Source: Bacillota bacterium (GTDB lineage: Bacteria > Bacillota > Clostridia > Tissierellales > Sedimentibacteraceae). From it: 64,000 bases of DNA. Shown here in pieces: positions 24,512 to 33,025 of this stretch; the first letter of the stretch is position 1, and each line of letters starts with the position of its first letter. A program made the translations under genes and the position numbers. Where the stretch lies: positions 1 to 64,000 of the forward strand of contig JAEWJT010000009.1 of NCBI GenBank assembly GCA_023386345.1, given 5' to 3'. A model generated the notes under the pieces. It ran no database searches, was not told the origin of the DNA, and worked only from the letters and a program-made list of their open reading frames with translations.

Positions 24512-26785
24512 CTAATTAGATTTATTGCTTAGCTTATAAATAAAATATTTGAATTTGTCTAAAGAATTACCTAACTGATCTTTTAGAACCTTATGGTATT
24601 CTTCAAACTTTTGTATTTCTTCATTACTTGGGATTTTGTCCCCATACTTATTCCTTACATATATATCTGTTATTTCCCTTAACTGGATGAACTTATGACC
24701 AAGCTTATCGGTATATTCATGCAGGGTTTCACTAGGTTTTTTTGGATACTCTAAATAGCCAATTAATTGTAGTATTTCTTCATAAAGAATAATCACTTTT
24801 TTATTAGCAGGCAATGATTTCATGGTCAGTATCTTTTTTATGTATTGTATTACAGCAAAGCAGATAAAGGCCATTAGCGGAAGAAGTACTATAACCAAAA
24901 ATCTTCTGTTATTTGAATTTTCCCTTGTTAAATCTTCAGTATTAAAATCATCATTTGATTCTTGTGAATTTGTAGTGGGTTTTTCATTATCTAATTCGTT
25001 ATTTAATTCATCTTCCCAAATTTCCTCATCTACATTATCATCTACATTATCATCTGCATTATCATCTGCATTATCATCTACATTATCATTTGCATATATG
25101 TTGTCTGTCCTATATGCTGGAGTAGGTTCAAAAGTTATCCAGCCCACAGGCTCGATATAGGCTTCTACCCATGCATGGGCATTGCTTTGCTTTACTTCAT
25201 AAAATCCACCATTTCTACTTCCATGAGCAATATACCCTTCAACATATCTACTTGGAATTCCTTCTAAACGTAAAAATATAGCCATTGCTGTTGCGTAGTA
25301 GGTGCAGTATCCTGCTCGCTCCTCGAACAAGAAATAATCTATAAACTCTTCTCCTTCAGGAATAATCGAAGTGTCTAATTTGTAGGCATAGTTATTTAGA
25401 AAAAAAGATTCAAAAGCTTTTGCCTTCTCATAATTTCCTTCTACTCCGTGTATTATACTATCTTTAAGGTCTAAAGTACGCTGTGTTATCCTATCCATTG
25501 GAACTTGCAGGTAATCCTCTATATTTTCCAGATCCTCATAAGAATTATTTATATCCATATTCAATGCTTCATAGTAAGTAGGAATTTGAAGTACTGTCAA
25601 ATTATAAGTTTCACCCGTATAGATGCCTTCAGGGACTTCCATTATATGATCTTTGTTTAAGCTAATTTGATCTTTACCTTCTATATTGACGGCTATTGTC
25701 ATTAATGGACTGAACAATGTTTTAGAAGAGTAGTTTTCAAATTGAACTCTTATATTTCTTGTTTTATAATGTTCCGCTTCATATGTATTTTTATAATTAA
25801 ACAGTTCATCTGAATTATATTCAACCATACTGTTTTCAGAAATTCTCCACATATTTCCATCATAGATATGTCTCACTGTACCTCTCAGATAAACAGGCTT
25901 ACCTGCTTTCACATTCATAATAAGGCTAGTATCCGGTGAAATAGGGCCTCCTAGTCTTGAAGAATCAATTTGAAACCCTGTATTTGCAAAGTTAAAATTT
26001 AAAGCCTGATTTCCACTAACATTCTTATACCCATAATGGAAGATTTGTATATTGGGCATAATGGAATTAATTTGGCTTTCCATCCATGGCCAGTACAAAT
26101 AGTTGTCGCTCTTAGGTAGGAGCAATGCTATTATTATAATTAAAAAGCTGTAAATTAGATTAGTTTTTTTCCATAACGGAAATATATTAAAATAATCTTG
26201 CTTTGATGTTTCATTGCTTAAATGTATTTCTCTGTTAAAATTTGAATAACCATTGAGTAAAAGAAAATAGAATAAAAACATAATTAAAGAAAAATATGCG
26301 TTATTTATATCTAAATACCAATAGTATATAAGTAGTGGAATATATATAGGTAACAGAACCCATAAACTTCGCTTCAGTTTGAAAATAACAAAGGAAGTAA
26401 AAATTGAATACACAGATATAATTAGAATCCAATAAGGAAGTATATTCTCTTTTAAAATCACCTTGCCCATAAACATATTACTATAGATATTTTCTAACAA
26501 CAATACAAATCTTTCCAAACATAGCTGAATATATGTTACAAATTCAACGTTTACAAATCTTCCTATTGTTAATCCGATTATTAAAATAATAAAAGGAAGG
26601 AATAGGAATGATATTTTACGAACAATAAGCTTAGCATATATTGTTACAGCAAGTGCAATAAGTAGTTGTATATCCAAAGTCAGTTCAAGCTGCATTATAT
26701 TACCTGCAAGAGAAGCTAATGAAAAAACAAATATAAAATATATTAAATTTATTGTTTTGTTTTTATGAAAGGTGAATCTATTCAT
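24512..26785 (-). CDS. Transglutaminase-like membrane protein (TgpA type)
   Basis: 757 residues. Several N-terminal membrane helices (first ~230 residues) are followed by an extracytoplasmic transglutaminase-like domain: catalytic Cys494 in RAGYCTYYATAMAIFLR, His537 in SNAHAWVEAY, and the closing GWITFEPTP, where Glu stands in the usual Asp position. A low-complexity acidic linker (repeats of DDNA/DDNV) leads to one more membrane helix and a C-terminal DUF4129-like tail. Third gene of a moxR-DUF58-tgpA operon, overlapping DUF58 by 8 bp. Related operons occur widely and are thought to act in cell-envelope processing; substrate unknown. Confidence 0.88.
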   Translation of the reverse strand: MNRFTFHKNKTINLIYFIFVFSLASLAGNIMQLELTLDIQLLIALAVTIYAKLIVRKISFLFLPFIILIIGLTIGRFVNVEFVTYIQLCLERFVLLLENIYSNMFMGKVILKENILPYWILIISVYSIFTSFVIFKLKRSLWVLLPIYIPLLIYYWYLDINNAYFSLIMFLFYFLLLNGYSNFNREIHLSNETSKQDYFNIFPLWKKTNLIYSFLIIIIALLLPKSDNYLYWPWMESQINSIMPNIQIFHYGYKNVSGNQALNFNFANTGFQIDSSRLGGPISPDTSLIMNVKAGKPVYLRGTVRHIYDGNMWRISENSMVEYNSDELFNYKNTYEAEHYKTRNIRVQFENYSSKTLFSPLMTIAVNIEGKDQISLNKDHIMEVPEGIYTGETYNLTVLQIPTYYEALNMDINNSYEDLENIEDYLQVPMDRITQRTLDLKDSIIHGVEGNYEKAKAFESFFLNNYAYKLDTSIIPEGEEFIDYFLFEERAGYCTYYATAMAIFLRLEGIPSRYVEGYIAHGSRNGGFYEVKQSNAHAWVEAYIEPVGWITFEPTPAYRTDNIYANDNVDDNADDNADDNVDDNVDEEIWEDELNNELDNEKPTTNSQESNDDFNTEDLTRENSNNRRFLVIVLLPLMAFICFAVIQYIKKILTMKSLPANKKVIILYEEILQLIGYLEYPKKPSETLHEYTDKLGHKFIQLREITDIYVRNKYGDKIPSNEEIQKFEEYHKVLKDQLGNSLDKFKYFIYKLSNKSN

Positions 26786-27971
26786 ATTTATGCTCCAATA
26801 TATCCTTTATATCTGCATCGTAATCAACATGATAGATAGATATATTTTCCTTTATTAAATTTTGTAGTATATTAACATCAGAAAATCCCGTATTATTTTT
26901 TTTATCTTCCACTAAAATAAAAGTGGCAGATGCATTTTTATTTAATAAATCCATAGCTGCAGTGCCTACTTCTTTATTAAAATTGGGAGTAATAATAACA
27001 ACATTTGAGTATTCGCTTATATCGACCATATTATTAAGTAATAAATCTTGAAACATTTTTTTGCCATTAGCTTTTAATTTAGCTAAGCTATCTAAAACTA
27101 TTTTTAAATCATCTATTTCCTTGCTGTGAATTTCCACTGTTTTATCATGTTCCTGATAAAACAGCGTAAAGTCTATACTGTTATTTAAATAATAATCCAT
27201 AATGCTTACTGCAATTTCTACTGACTTGTCTTCTAAACGTTCTTCAATATCCTCCTTGTAGGACAATATACTATTATCTATAAAAATAAACTCCTTGAAA
27301 CCACCAATGTCATCATAGACCTTAACCATAGGCTGTGAATTTTTTGCTGCTAATTTCCAGTGTATAGATTTTAGTTTATCTCCCTGTACATATTCTCTAA
27401 TAGTGTTTATACTAGATGTATCTTCAGACTTCCTGTATGGAGATGGAACTCTTCCTTCATAACTAATGAAATTATTTTTCAACGAAGATAAGCATATGAC
27501 CTTTGGATATACCAAGAGGAATTCGTCACTACTTATATTCTTTTTTAACTTAAAGATTTTAAAAATATCTTGAACTGTAACTTCGATTTCACCAATGTTA
27601 TAATATCCTCTTTTGGGGAGGTTTATAGTTGTAGAATATTCATAAATCTTTCTTCCTAAAAGAGAGACAATTCTTGATTTATTGCTGCTAATATTATGCT
27701 TTAATTTATTTTCTATAACTAAGTAAGGAATTAAAAAAGGTGTTCTGTTTTGGATTTTATAATAGACAGTTATTGCACTATCTTTATAAAAGACTTCTTT
27801 TGGAATTGATATTTTACCATTTAGACCTATTACTGTAATCAAGGAATGAATAAAGGGAATGAACACAGACAGTAAAAAGGTATAAAACAATAAATAGAAA
27901 AGTTCCCCACCTATGAATACAACGAACACTAAAAGTAAGGAAAGCAATAAAAGGATTCCCCTTGTACTCAT
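26778..27971 (-). CDS. DUF58 (von Willebrand A-like) membrane protein
   Basis: 397 residues. Two N-terminal membrane helices (about 3-45), a beta-rich section, then the DUF58 signature SINTIREYVQGDKLKSIHWKLAAKNSQPMVKVYDD near residue 190 and a VWA-like domain (EFIFIDNSILSY). In this gene set DUF58 proteins work with MoxR ATPases and transglutaminases. Its start touches the moxR stop and its end overlaps the transglutaminase gene, so the three are translated together. Confidence 0.88.
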   Translation of the reverse strand: MSTRGILLLLSLLLVFVVFIGGELFYLLFYTFLLSVFIPFIHSLITVIGLNGKISIPKEVFYKDSAITVYYKIQNRTPFLIPYLVIENKLKHNISSNKSRIVSLLGRKIYEYSTTINLPKRGYYNIGEIEVTVQDIFKIFKLKKNISSDEFLLVYPKVICLSSLKNNFISYEGRVPSPYRKSEDTSSINTIREYVQGDKLKSIHWKLAAKNSQPMVKVYDDIGGFKEFIFIDNSILSYKEDIEERLEDKSVEIAVSIMDYYLNNSIDFTLFYQEHDKTVEIHSKEIDDLKIVLDSLAKLKANGKKMFQDLLLNNMVDISEYSNVVIITPNFNKEVGTAAMDLLNKNASATFILVEDKKNNTGFSDVNILQNLIKENISIYHVDYDADIKDILEHKYE

Positions 27972-28904
27972 TTATTTCACCGGAACCTTTACACGGTTTA
28001 GAACTTCTTGTAGGATTTCTTGTATAGACTTCTTTTCTATCCTTGCCTCTGAAGATAATTTCAGACGATGATTAAAAACAGGAAAAATCATATCCTTGAC
28101 ATCATCAGGGATTACATAATCTCTTCCATATAGATAGGCTCTGGCTTTTGAAACCTTTAATAAGTCAATTGAAGCTCTGGGACTTGCGCCTAATTTTAAA
28201 TCCTTACAATTTCTTGTTTCATTTGATATATCGACAATATAGTTTAAGATATCCTCATGAACTAAAAGTTTGTCTGACTCAGTCTGCATGGCATGTATAT
28301 CTGCTTCTGTTGCTACAGGATGAATACCATTTGTGCTTTTAATTATTTCATTATTTTTTAATATAGCTACTTCATGGTTTTTATCTGGATAACCTAAGGA
28401 TATTTTCATTAAAAAGCGATCAAGCTGTGCTTCTGGCAGAGGGAATGTTCCTTGATATTCCAATGGATTTTGAGTTGCTAGTACCATGAAGGGCTTATCT
28501 AAAATATAATGGTTATCTTCAGTTGATACTTCACCTTCCTCCATAGCTTGAAGAAGGCTGGATTGGGTCTTGGGAGATGTTCGGTTTATTTCATCCGCTA
28601 AAAATATCTGATTAAAGATAGGTCCCTTTTTAAAATGAAAGCTACCGCTGTCTTTATTAAATACATTTATTCCAATTATGTCAGAAGGCATAAGATCTGG
28701 CGTAAACTGTACTCTTTTATATGAAAGGTCAATGCTTTTCGCAAGTGCTTTTACTAAGGTAGTCTTACCTACACCGGGGATGTCTTCTATTAGCAAGTGC
28801 CCTTTTGCTAATAGAGTGATCAGTACTAATTCTAAGGTTTTCTCTTTTCCAATTATAACTTTATTTAAGTTTTCCAATATTTTCAAAGCTGCTTTGTTTG
28901 ACAT
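27972..28904 (-). CDS. MoxR-family AAA+ ATPase
   Basis: 310 residues. Walker A GVGKTT (EDIPGVGKTTLVKALA), Walker B IFLADEINR, sensor LATQNPLEYQGTFPLPEAQLDRF, and a C-terminal lid with GASPRASIDLLK are all present, as expected for the MoxR subfamily, a chaperone-like ATPase. ATG 28904 (MSNKAALK) has a strong GAGGAGG; the longer frame from 28946 does not. First gene of the operon. Confidence 0.93.
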   Translation of the reverse strand: MSNKAALKILENLNKVIIGKEKTLELVLITLLAKGHLLIEDIPGVGKTTLVKALAKSIDLSYKRVQFTPDLMPSDIIGINVFNKDSGSFHFKKGPIFNQIFLADEINRTSPKTQSSLLQAMEEGEVSTEDNHYILDKPFMVLATQNPLEYQGTFPLPEAQLDRFLMKISLGYPDKNHEVAILKNNEIIKSTNGIHPVATEADIHAMQTESDKLLVHEDILNYIVDISNETRNCKDLKLGASPRASIDLLKVSKARAYLYGRDYVIPDDVKDMIFPVFNHRLKLSSEARIEKKSIQEILQEVLNRVKVPVK

Positions 28905-28974
28905 GTTTCCTCCTCTGTTATACAACATGGCATATAAATATACCAATCTTCTATATAAATCTTAAGTAATTACT

Positions 28975-29003
28975 ATTATAGCAAATCGGATATTCTAAAG
29001 CAA
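28975..29003 (-). promoter_or_regulatory. Promoter of the moxR operon
   Basis: On the minus strand TTGCTT (29003-28998), 17 bp, TATAAT (28980-28975), about 70 bp before the moxR start. Confidence 0.6.
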
Positions 29004-29089
29004 TGGTATATATTATATTAAGGGAAATTTTTGGCAAAAAAAGTTTTAAATTAATATAATTTTTTAAAAGCATATCAAGAGAGGGCCTC

Positions 29090-29209
29090 ATGAGAAAATT
29101 ATTGCTAATTATATTTATAATTTTTTTATTTTTGACCGGATGTAGCAATGGACAAAAAGAATATATCACACCTAATAGTTACTATGTTGAATTATTAGTG
29201 CAATTATAG
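29090..29209 (+). pseudogene. Truncated lipoprotein gene
   Basis: Codes MRKLLLIIFIIFLFLTGC and about 20 more residues, then stops where peptide unit 2 begins. It is clearly homologous to the first part of the intact lipoprotein gene at 29609, including about 45 bp of upstream DNA and the GAGGG ribosome binding site. The remaining ~130 codons are missing. Signal peptide and lipobox are intact, so a 39-residue lipopeptide could still be made. Confidence 0.75.
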
Positions 29210-29223
29210 TAAAATAATATTAG

Positions 29224-29252
29224 AAAATACAGGCATTTATCGCCTGTATTTT
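29224..29252 (+). other. Leader hairpin of peptide unit 2
   Basis: AAAATACAGGC / GCCTGTATTTT, 11 bp with a 7-base loop. Compared with copy 1 the top of the stem changes from a T-G to a C-G pair, so pairing is maintained despite substitution. Confidence 0.6.
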
Positions 29253-29256
29253 TATA

Positions 29257-29427
29257 TTGTGTGTATTATCTACAGGATTTACTCAGTTATCACCAGAAAC
29301 AGGAGCTATTTGCCCTACATTCCCATCCTTATTCCCTAGACAAATTGATGAAAATTCAATTGAAGGAGAAGGTGGCAATAACGGAAACAATTCTAATGCA
29401 GGAAATAGACGAGGCTGTTGCTCATAA
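29257..29427 (+). CDS. Conserved short peptide, copy 2 (C-terminal RRGCCS)
   Basis: 56 codons from the same TTG position as copy 1. Upstream the GTG of copy 1 is GCA here, so only TTG is shared as a possible start. The product differs from copy 1 by Ser-to-Gly and Ser-to-Ala in the Asn/Gly-rich part; 13 other codon differences are silent. The reading frame that gives MYYLQDLLSYHQ at the same place is not the selected one, since its residues change freely. Confidence 0.6.
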   Translation: MCVLSTGFTQLSPETGAICPTFPSLFPRQIDENSIEGEGGNNGNNSNAGNRRGCCS

Positions 29428-29482
29428 TATTTTTATTATTTTAACTCTCATTAAATATAACATAATTAATAAATGCTATAAG

Positions 29483-29516
29483 AAAAAGCTATTGAAATTC
29501 TTCAATAGCTTTTTTT
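29483..29516 (+). terminator. Terminator of peptide unit 2
   Basis: AGCTATTGAA / TTCAATAGCT, 10 bp, loop ATTC, then six T. Confidence 0.85.
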
Positions 29517-29608
29517 ATATATTTCAATATAAATTTTATTTTTCATTTCTATCATAAAAATATTTTAAATTAATATAATTTTGTAAAAGCATTTCAATGG
29601 AGGGCATC

Positions 29609-30118
29609 ATGAGAAAATTATTGCTGAGTGTATTTATAATTTTTTTATTTTTGACTGGCTGTAGTTATCTAAAAACAGAATATATTGCACCAGAGAGGTA
29701 CTATGCTGAGCTTTCAATTAGAACACATCATCATAATTCAAATAATGAAGAAATCAAATATAACTTGAAAATACTGCAAAAGGATAATGAATGTAAAATA
29801 ATAATAGGCCATAATAATGTGAGTTTTTTTATTCAATTCAACGATGGAAAATGTACACTGATAAACGATAAATTCCCCGATAGTAAGATAGTAACGACGA
29901 TGCCTTCGCTTGAAAAGCTGTATAAAGAGATAAACCTTGATAAATTCAACGGTTTAAAGAGCGTAAATTCTAATACTGTAGAAGCTTATGATTCTGATTA
30001 TAAATATGTTTTGCAGTATGATAAAAAAAATTTCGCTCCGCAAAAATTAAGCATTTATAAAAATAATTTAATTATTAAAACTTTTGAGTATAAAAATGTT
30101 GAATTATACAAACACTAA
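29609..30118 (+). CDS. Putative lipoprotein
   Basis: 169 residues. Signal peptide MRKLLLSVFIIFLFLTGCS with lipobox LTGC, so the mature protein would be lipid-anchored at Cys18. The rest is beta-rich with alternating charged residues (YNLKILQKDNECKIIIGHNNVSFFIQF), like outer-leaflet lipoproteins of the LolA/DUF fold type, but no family is certain. ATG 29609 behind GGAGGG is used; the frame from 29597 is an artefact. The 5' part is duplicated at 29046-29204. Confidence 0.75.
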   Translation: MRKLLLSVFIIFLFLTGCSYLKTEYIAPERYYAELSIRTHHHNSNNEEIKYNLKILQKDNECKIIIGHNNVSFFIQFNDGKCTLINDKFPDSKIVTTMPSLEKLYKEINLDKFNGLKSVNSNTVEAYDSDYKYVLQYDKKNFAPQKLSIYKNNLIIKTFEYKNVELYKH

Positions 30119-30163
30119 TTAAAAATTCAGAAAGGAGTAAAATTATTTTTTGATTGAGATTAG

Positions 30164-30260
30164 TATAATTATACCCATGGATATATTGTACAAGAATTAC
30201 AGTTCTTGTTTACAAGAGAGGCGATAAATTTGCGCATGGGTTCGGTACTCATTTTTTCAT
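30164..30260 (+). ncRNA. Candidate structured RNA upstream of mazEF
   Basis: The gap 30119-30456 contains a three-way-junction-like fold. ACCCATG (30173-30179) pairs with CATGGGT (30235-30241), enclosing TGTACAAGAA / TTCTTG-TACA (30187-30214, two-base bulge) and a small GCG / CGC hairpin (30221-30235). A TATAAT at 30164-30169 is just before or within it. It could be a leader, riboswitch-like element or sRNA. It does not match a riboswitch class that I can name. Confidence 0.4.
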
Positions 30261-30456
30261 TATTTGTAATTTATTCTAATGTTTTTAATATTAAGTTATC
30301 TTTTTCAGATTAATACATAATTTACTATTATATTTTTTGAAAAAAATATGCTATAATATCAGTATCTTTAAGAAAAGCTAAAGCTTGCATATAGTGAAAC
30401 GTTTTAAATTGATAAATAAAGGTATTGTAACATTTAATAGTTGTGAGGTGGATAAC

Positions 30457-30732
30457 TTGGCTGAAAATAAAAAAATATTAATATCAATTCCAGAAAATCT
30501 ATTGAAAGAATTAGATATAGCTTCTAAGAATGACAATACAAATAGAAGTGACTTTATCAGAAAATCTATTAAATTCTATTTGATTGAAAAAAGAAAGATA
30601 GAAATTAGAGAAAAAATGAGAGCCGGTTACTTGGAAATGAGCAACATTAATAAGATCATCACTGAAGAGTATTCAGAGGGGGATTATGAAGACTTTTTGA
30701 GTTATGAAACAAAATTATTGGGAAGTGAATAG
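30457..30732 (+). CDS. mazE: MazE/NdoAI-type antitoxin (ribbon-helix-helix)
   Basis: 91 residues from TTG 30457, behind GTGAGGTGG. ILISIPENLLKELDIASKNDNTNRSDFIRKSIKFYL is a CopG/Arc-type ribbon-helix-helix DNA-binding domain; the C-terminal part (MRAGYLEMSNINKIITEEY) is the toxin-binding tail known from B. subtilis NdoAI. Binds MazF and represses its own operon. The longer frame from 30385 lacks a ribosome binding site. Followed after 1 bp by the toxin start. Confidence 0.88.
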   Translation: MAENKKILISIPENLLKELDIASKNDNTNRSDFIRKSIKFYLIEKRKIEIREKMRAGYLEMSNINKIITEEYSEGDYEDFLSYETKLLGSE

Positions 30733-30733
30733 T

Positions 30734-31084
30734 TTGATTGTAAAAAGGGGAGATGTATACTATGCCGATCTAAGTCCAGTTATTGGTTCAGAACAAGGGG
30801 GAATTAGACCGGTACTAATTATACAGAATAATATTGGAAATAAATATAGTCCTACAGTAATAGTTTCAGCCATTACATCTCAGATTAATAAAGCTAAGCT
30901 ACCTACACATATTGAAATAAGTTCTCAAGATTTTAGTCTACCTAAAGATTCTGTTGTTCTCTTGGAACAAATAAGAACTATAGATAAAAAAAGATTAAAG
31001 GAAAAAATAGGTAAATTTGATATAAAACTGATGTCAGAGGTTGATGACTGCCTGAAAATTAGTTTAGGCTTGATTGATTTTTAA
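30734..31084 (+). CDS. mazF: MazF/NdoA-type endoribonuclease toxin
   Basis: 116 residues from TTG 30734 (LIVKRGDVYYADLSPVIGSEQGGIRPVLIIQNNIGN), closely following B. subtilis NdoA (EndoA), which cleaves mRNA at UACAU. The active-site Arg (GGIRPV) and Thr (SAITSQI) are present. It overlaps nothing but starts 1 bp after the antitoxin stop, so the pair is coupled. In many Firmicutes this pair follows alr; here it follows a lipoprotein gene and a long leader. Confidence 0.95.
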   Translation: MIVKRGDVYYADLSPVIGSEQGGIRPVLIIQNNIGNKYSPTVIVSAITSQINKAKLPTHIEISSQDFSLPKDSVVLLEQIRTIDKKRLKEKIGKFDIKLMSEVDDCLKISLGLIDF

Positions 31085-31103
31085 TTACATATTAGGATTA
31101 AAG

Positions 31104-31163
31104 CAATAGAACCTTATAAATTTCTTTTATATAAAAGAATGTTTATAAGGTTCTATTGTTTTT
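31104..31163 (+). terminator. Long terminator after mazF
   Basis: A 17-bp perfect stem (CAATAGAACCTTATAAA, 31104-31120, with 31142-31158) is capped by an inner 9-bp palindrome TTCTTTTAT/ATAAAAGAA and followed by TTTTT. It can also stop convergent folC transcription. Confidence 0.9.
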
Positions 31164-31183
31164 AGAGCTTTATAAAGATTTGT

Positions 31184-32491
31184 CTAAGACAAATTTTTAT
31201 TTGCTAAAAGTGTTCTAACGTCACCAATTAAATATAAGGAGCCAACGCAGGCTATAATTTCATCTTTATCAGCATTTTTTATGATAGGTAGAATTTCTTC
31301 ATAATTATTTAATGCTTTAGCTTTAGTAGATGAGTTTTTATCGTTGATAAGCTTTGCTAAGTCAGCAGAGGATATTGCTCTTGGATTGTTTGGAGTTAAG
31401 GTGTAAATTTCCTTTGATATGTCGGTGAGGTAATCTACAAGCATCTCAGGATGCTTATCCTTTAACATTCCATAGAACAATATTATTTTTTTGTCTCCAA
31501 AATACTTTCTTACAGCCTTTGAAAAATATTCAATTCCGTTTATGTTGTGTCCACCATCTAATATTATTACAGGATTTTTGTGAATTATCTCAAAACGTCC
31601 TGCGAATTTACAGCTTGATAAGCCTTCCTTTATACTTCTTTCAGTTATATTAAAGCCTTTTTCTTTAAGGATTTCTAAGACTTTTAATACTGTTAGGCAG
31701 TTATAAATCTGGTGCTCACCTAAAAGATTGATTTTAAAATCATCTAAATTGAACACTGATTTATCTGAATAATTTAATATTTGCTCATCTATATCTGTAC
31801 TAACTAAGGAAATATTGTCCTTATTAGTTAAATGTACCTTAGAATTTTTTAGCTTTGCTTGCTCACAAATTACATCGACTATATTTTTTTCTTGTGGATA
31901 AATTACAACATCACTGTTTTCCTTTATTATCCCTGCTTTTTCAAAAGCTATTTTTTCAAGAGTATCGCCTAAATATTCTGTATGGTCATAGCTTATTGAT
32001 GTAATGACTGAAATGAGAGATTTACTCACAGCATTTGTAGCGTCAAATCTTCCCCCTAGTCCTACCTCTAAAACTAAAAAATCAATATTTTGTTCTTCAA
32101 AATATTTAAAGCCTATTGCAGTTACTATCTCAAACTCTGTAGGATGATTATATCCCTCTTTAAGCATTATATCAACCTTTTCTTTGACAAGAGCTGTTAT
32201 TCTTCCAAGAGAAGTCCTATCTATATGTTCCTTGTTTATCTGTATTCTTTCAGTGAATTCCTGTAAATATGGACTAATAAACAGTCCTACCTTATATTCA
32301 CTTGCCATCAATACATCATGAATCATATTGCTTGTAGAGCCTTTACCATTAGTTCCGGCAATATGTATTATTTTATATTTATCTTGTGGATTACCTAGAA
32401 GTTCTGTTAGTTTTTTTATATTTTCAAGCCCAAGCTTTGAGCCAAACTTATAAGTATCACTTATATATTTTAACGCCTCATCGTAATTCAT
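31184..32491 (-). CDS. folC: Folylpolyglutamate / dihydrofolate synthase
   Basis: 435 residues. Mur-ligase fold: P-loop GTNGKGSTSNM near residue 46, EVGLGGRFDATNA and the central domain DHTEYLGDTLEKIAFEKAGIIK, and the C-terminal domain with HNINGIEYFSKAVRKYF. Adds glutamates to (dihydro)folate, retaining one-carbon cofactors. Length is normal. ATG 32491 behind GGAGG. Single gene with terminators on both sides. Confidence 0.94.
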   Translation of the reverse strand: MNYDEALKYISDTYKFGSKLGLENIKKLTELLGNPQDKYKIIHIAGTNGKGSTSNMIHDVLMASEYKVGLFISPYLQEFTERIQINKEHIDRTSLGRITALVKEKVDIMLKEGYNHPTEFEIVTAIGFKYFEEQNIDFLVLEVGLGGRFDATNAVSKSLISVITSISYDHTEYLGDTLEKIAFEKAGIIKENSDVVIYPQEKNIVDVICEQAKLKNSKVHLTNKDNISLVSTDIDEQILNYSDKSVFNLDDFKINLLGEHQIYNCLTVLKVLEILKEKGFNITERSIKEGLSSCKFAGRFEIIHKNPVIILDGGHNINGIEYFSKAVRKYFGDKKIILFYGMLKDKHPEMLVDYLTDISKEIYTLTPNNPRAISSADLAKLINDKNSSTKAKALNNYEEILPIIKNADKDEIIACVGSLYLIGDVRTLLANKNLS

Positions 32492-32713
32492 TTTAATGCC
32501 TCCTTAGTTGAAATTTCGCATATTTTTATATCGAAATTAATAATACTATAATAGACCATAAACGATAGATTTGCAAACATTTTTTATTAAATTTATCATA
32601 ATATTAGTATTTGTAATAACAGGCATAAAAAATAAAAATTAACCAAAAAATTCTTCTTGCAAAGTACTTTAAACTATGATATTCTTATAAAAGAATTTAA
32701 TAGTTTTAGGTGT

Positions 32714-32719
32714 TATAAT
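32714..32719 (+). promoter_or_regulatory. -10 box of the cobalamin riboswitch transcript
   Basis: TATAAT preceded by GTTT; no good -35 box at 16-18 bp. The rest of the gap 32512-32770 holds a small hairpin (ATTCTT / AAGAAT, 32681-32696) and no gene. Confidence 0.45.
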
Positions 32720-32769
32720 ACTAATGTCAAATTAAAGTCTTTTCAAATACTGAACTAACTATATTTGAA

Positions 32770-32955
32770 ATTAGTGTTAAACATAACAGGGAAAATGGTA
32801 AAAGCCATTGCAGCCCCCGCTACTGTGAGTGAGTACAAATTTTACAAAACCACTATTTTAAGTATTTTTAAATGGGAAGGGTAAAATGAGGTTGATGCAC
32901 GAGCCAGGAGACCTACCTAAAATAAGTTCTAACTTTCGGTGGGAAAGTGTAATTG
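32770..32955 (+). ncRNA. Cobalamin (adenosylcobalamin) riboswitch
   Basis: The conserved B12 box GCCAGGAGACCTACC lies at 32903-32917. The upstream core reads AACAGGGAAAATGGTAAAAG, CCATTGCAGCCCCCGCTACTG and GATGCACGAG, in the expected order and spacing for the class; TTCGGTGGGAAAG follows as the kissing-loop region. It senses B12 and controls the btuFCD operon through the terminator downstream. Confidence 0.93.
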
Positions 32956-32972
32956 TCTTTAATTAGCATGTT

Positions 32973-33005
32973 TATCCTAACCGAATGGTTGGGATATTTT
33001 ATTTT
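32973..33005 (+). terminator. Riboswitch expression-platform terminator
   Basis: TATCCTAACC (32973-32982) pairs with GGTTGGGATA (32987-32996) over 10 bp with a GAAT loop, then TTTTATTTT. It ends about 10 bp before the btuF ribosome binding site. Confidence 0.85.
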
Positions 33006-33025
33006 ATAATTGAGGAGGAAATTTG

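Larger units (their letters stand above)
29205..29516 (+). repeat. Peptide unit, copy 2 (~311 bp)
   Basis: Second copy of 24185-24490. It abuts the truncated lipoprotein gene; its -35-like TTGAAT (29187-29192) is provided by that gene and the -10 TAAAAT (29210-29215) by the unit. Confidence 0.85.

Noticed and set aside
29261..29557. A 98-residue frame MYYLQDLLSYHQ... over peptide unit 2
   Set aside because: Differences between the two units change its residues freely, while the frame one base over is conserved; it also runs through the terminator.
30173..30241. tRNA gene
   Set aside because: A 7-bp acceptor-like stem and 69-nt length are suggestive, but there is no D-arm, no 7-base anticodon loop and no GTTCRAA T-loop.
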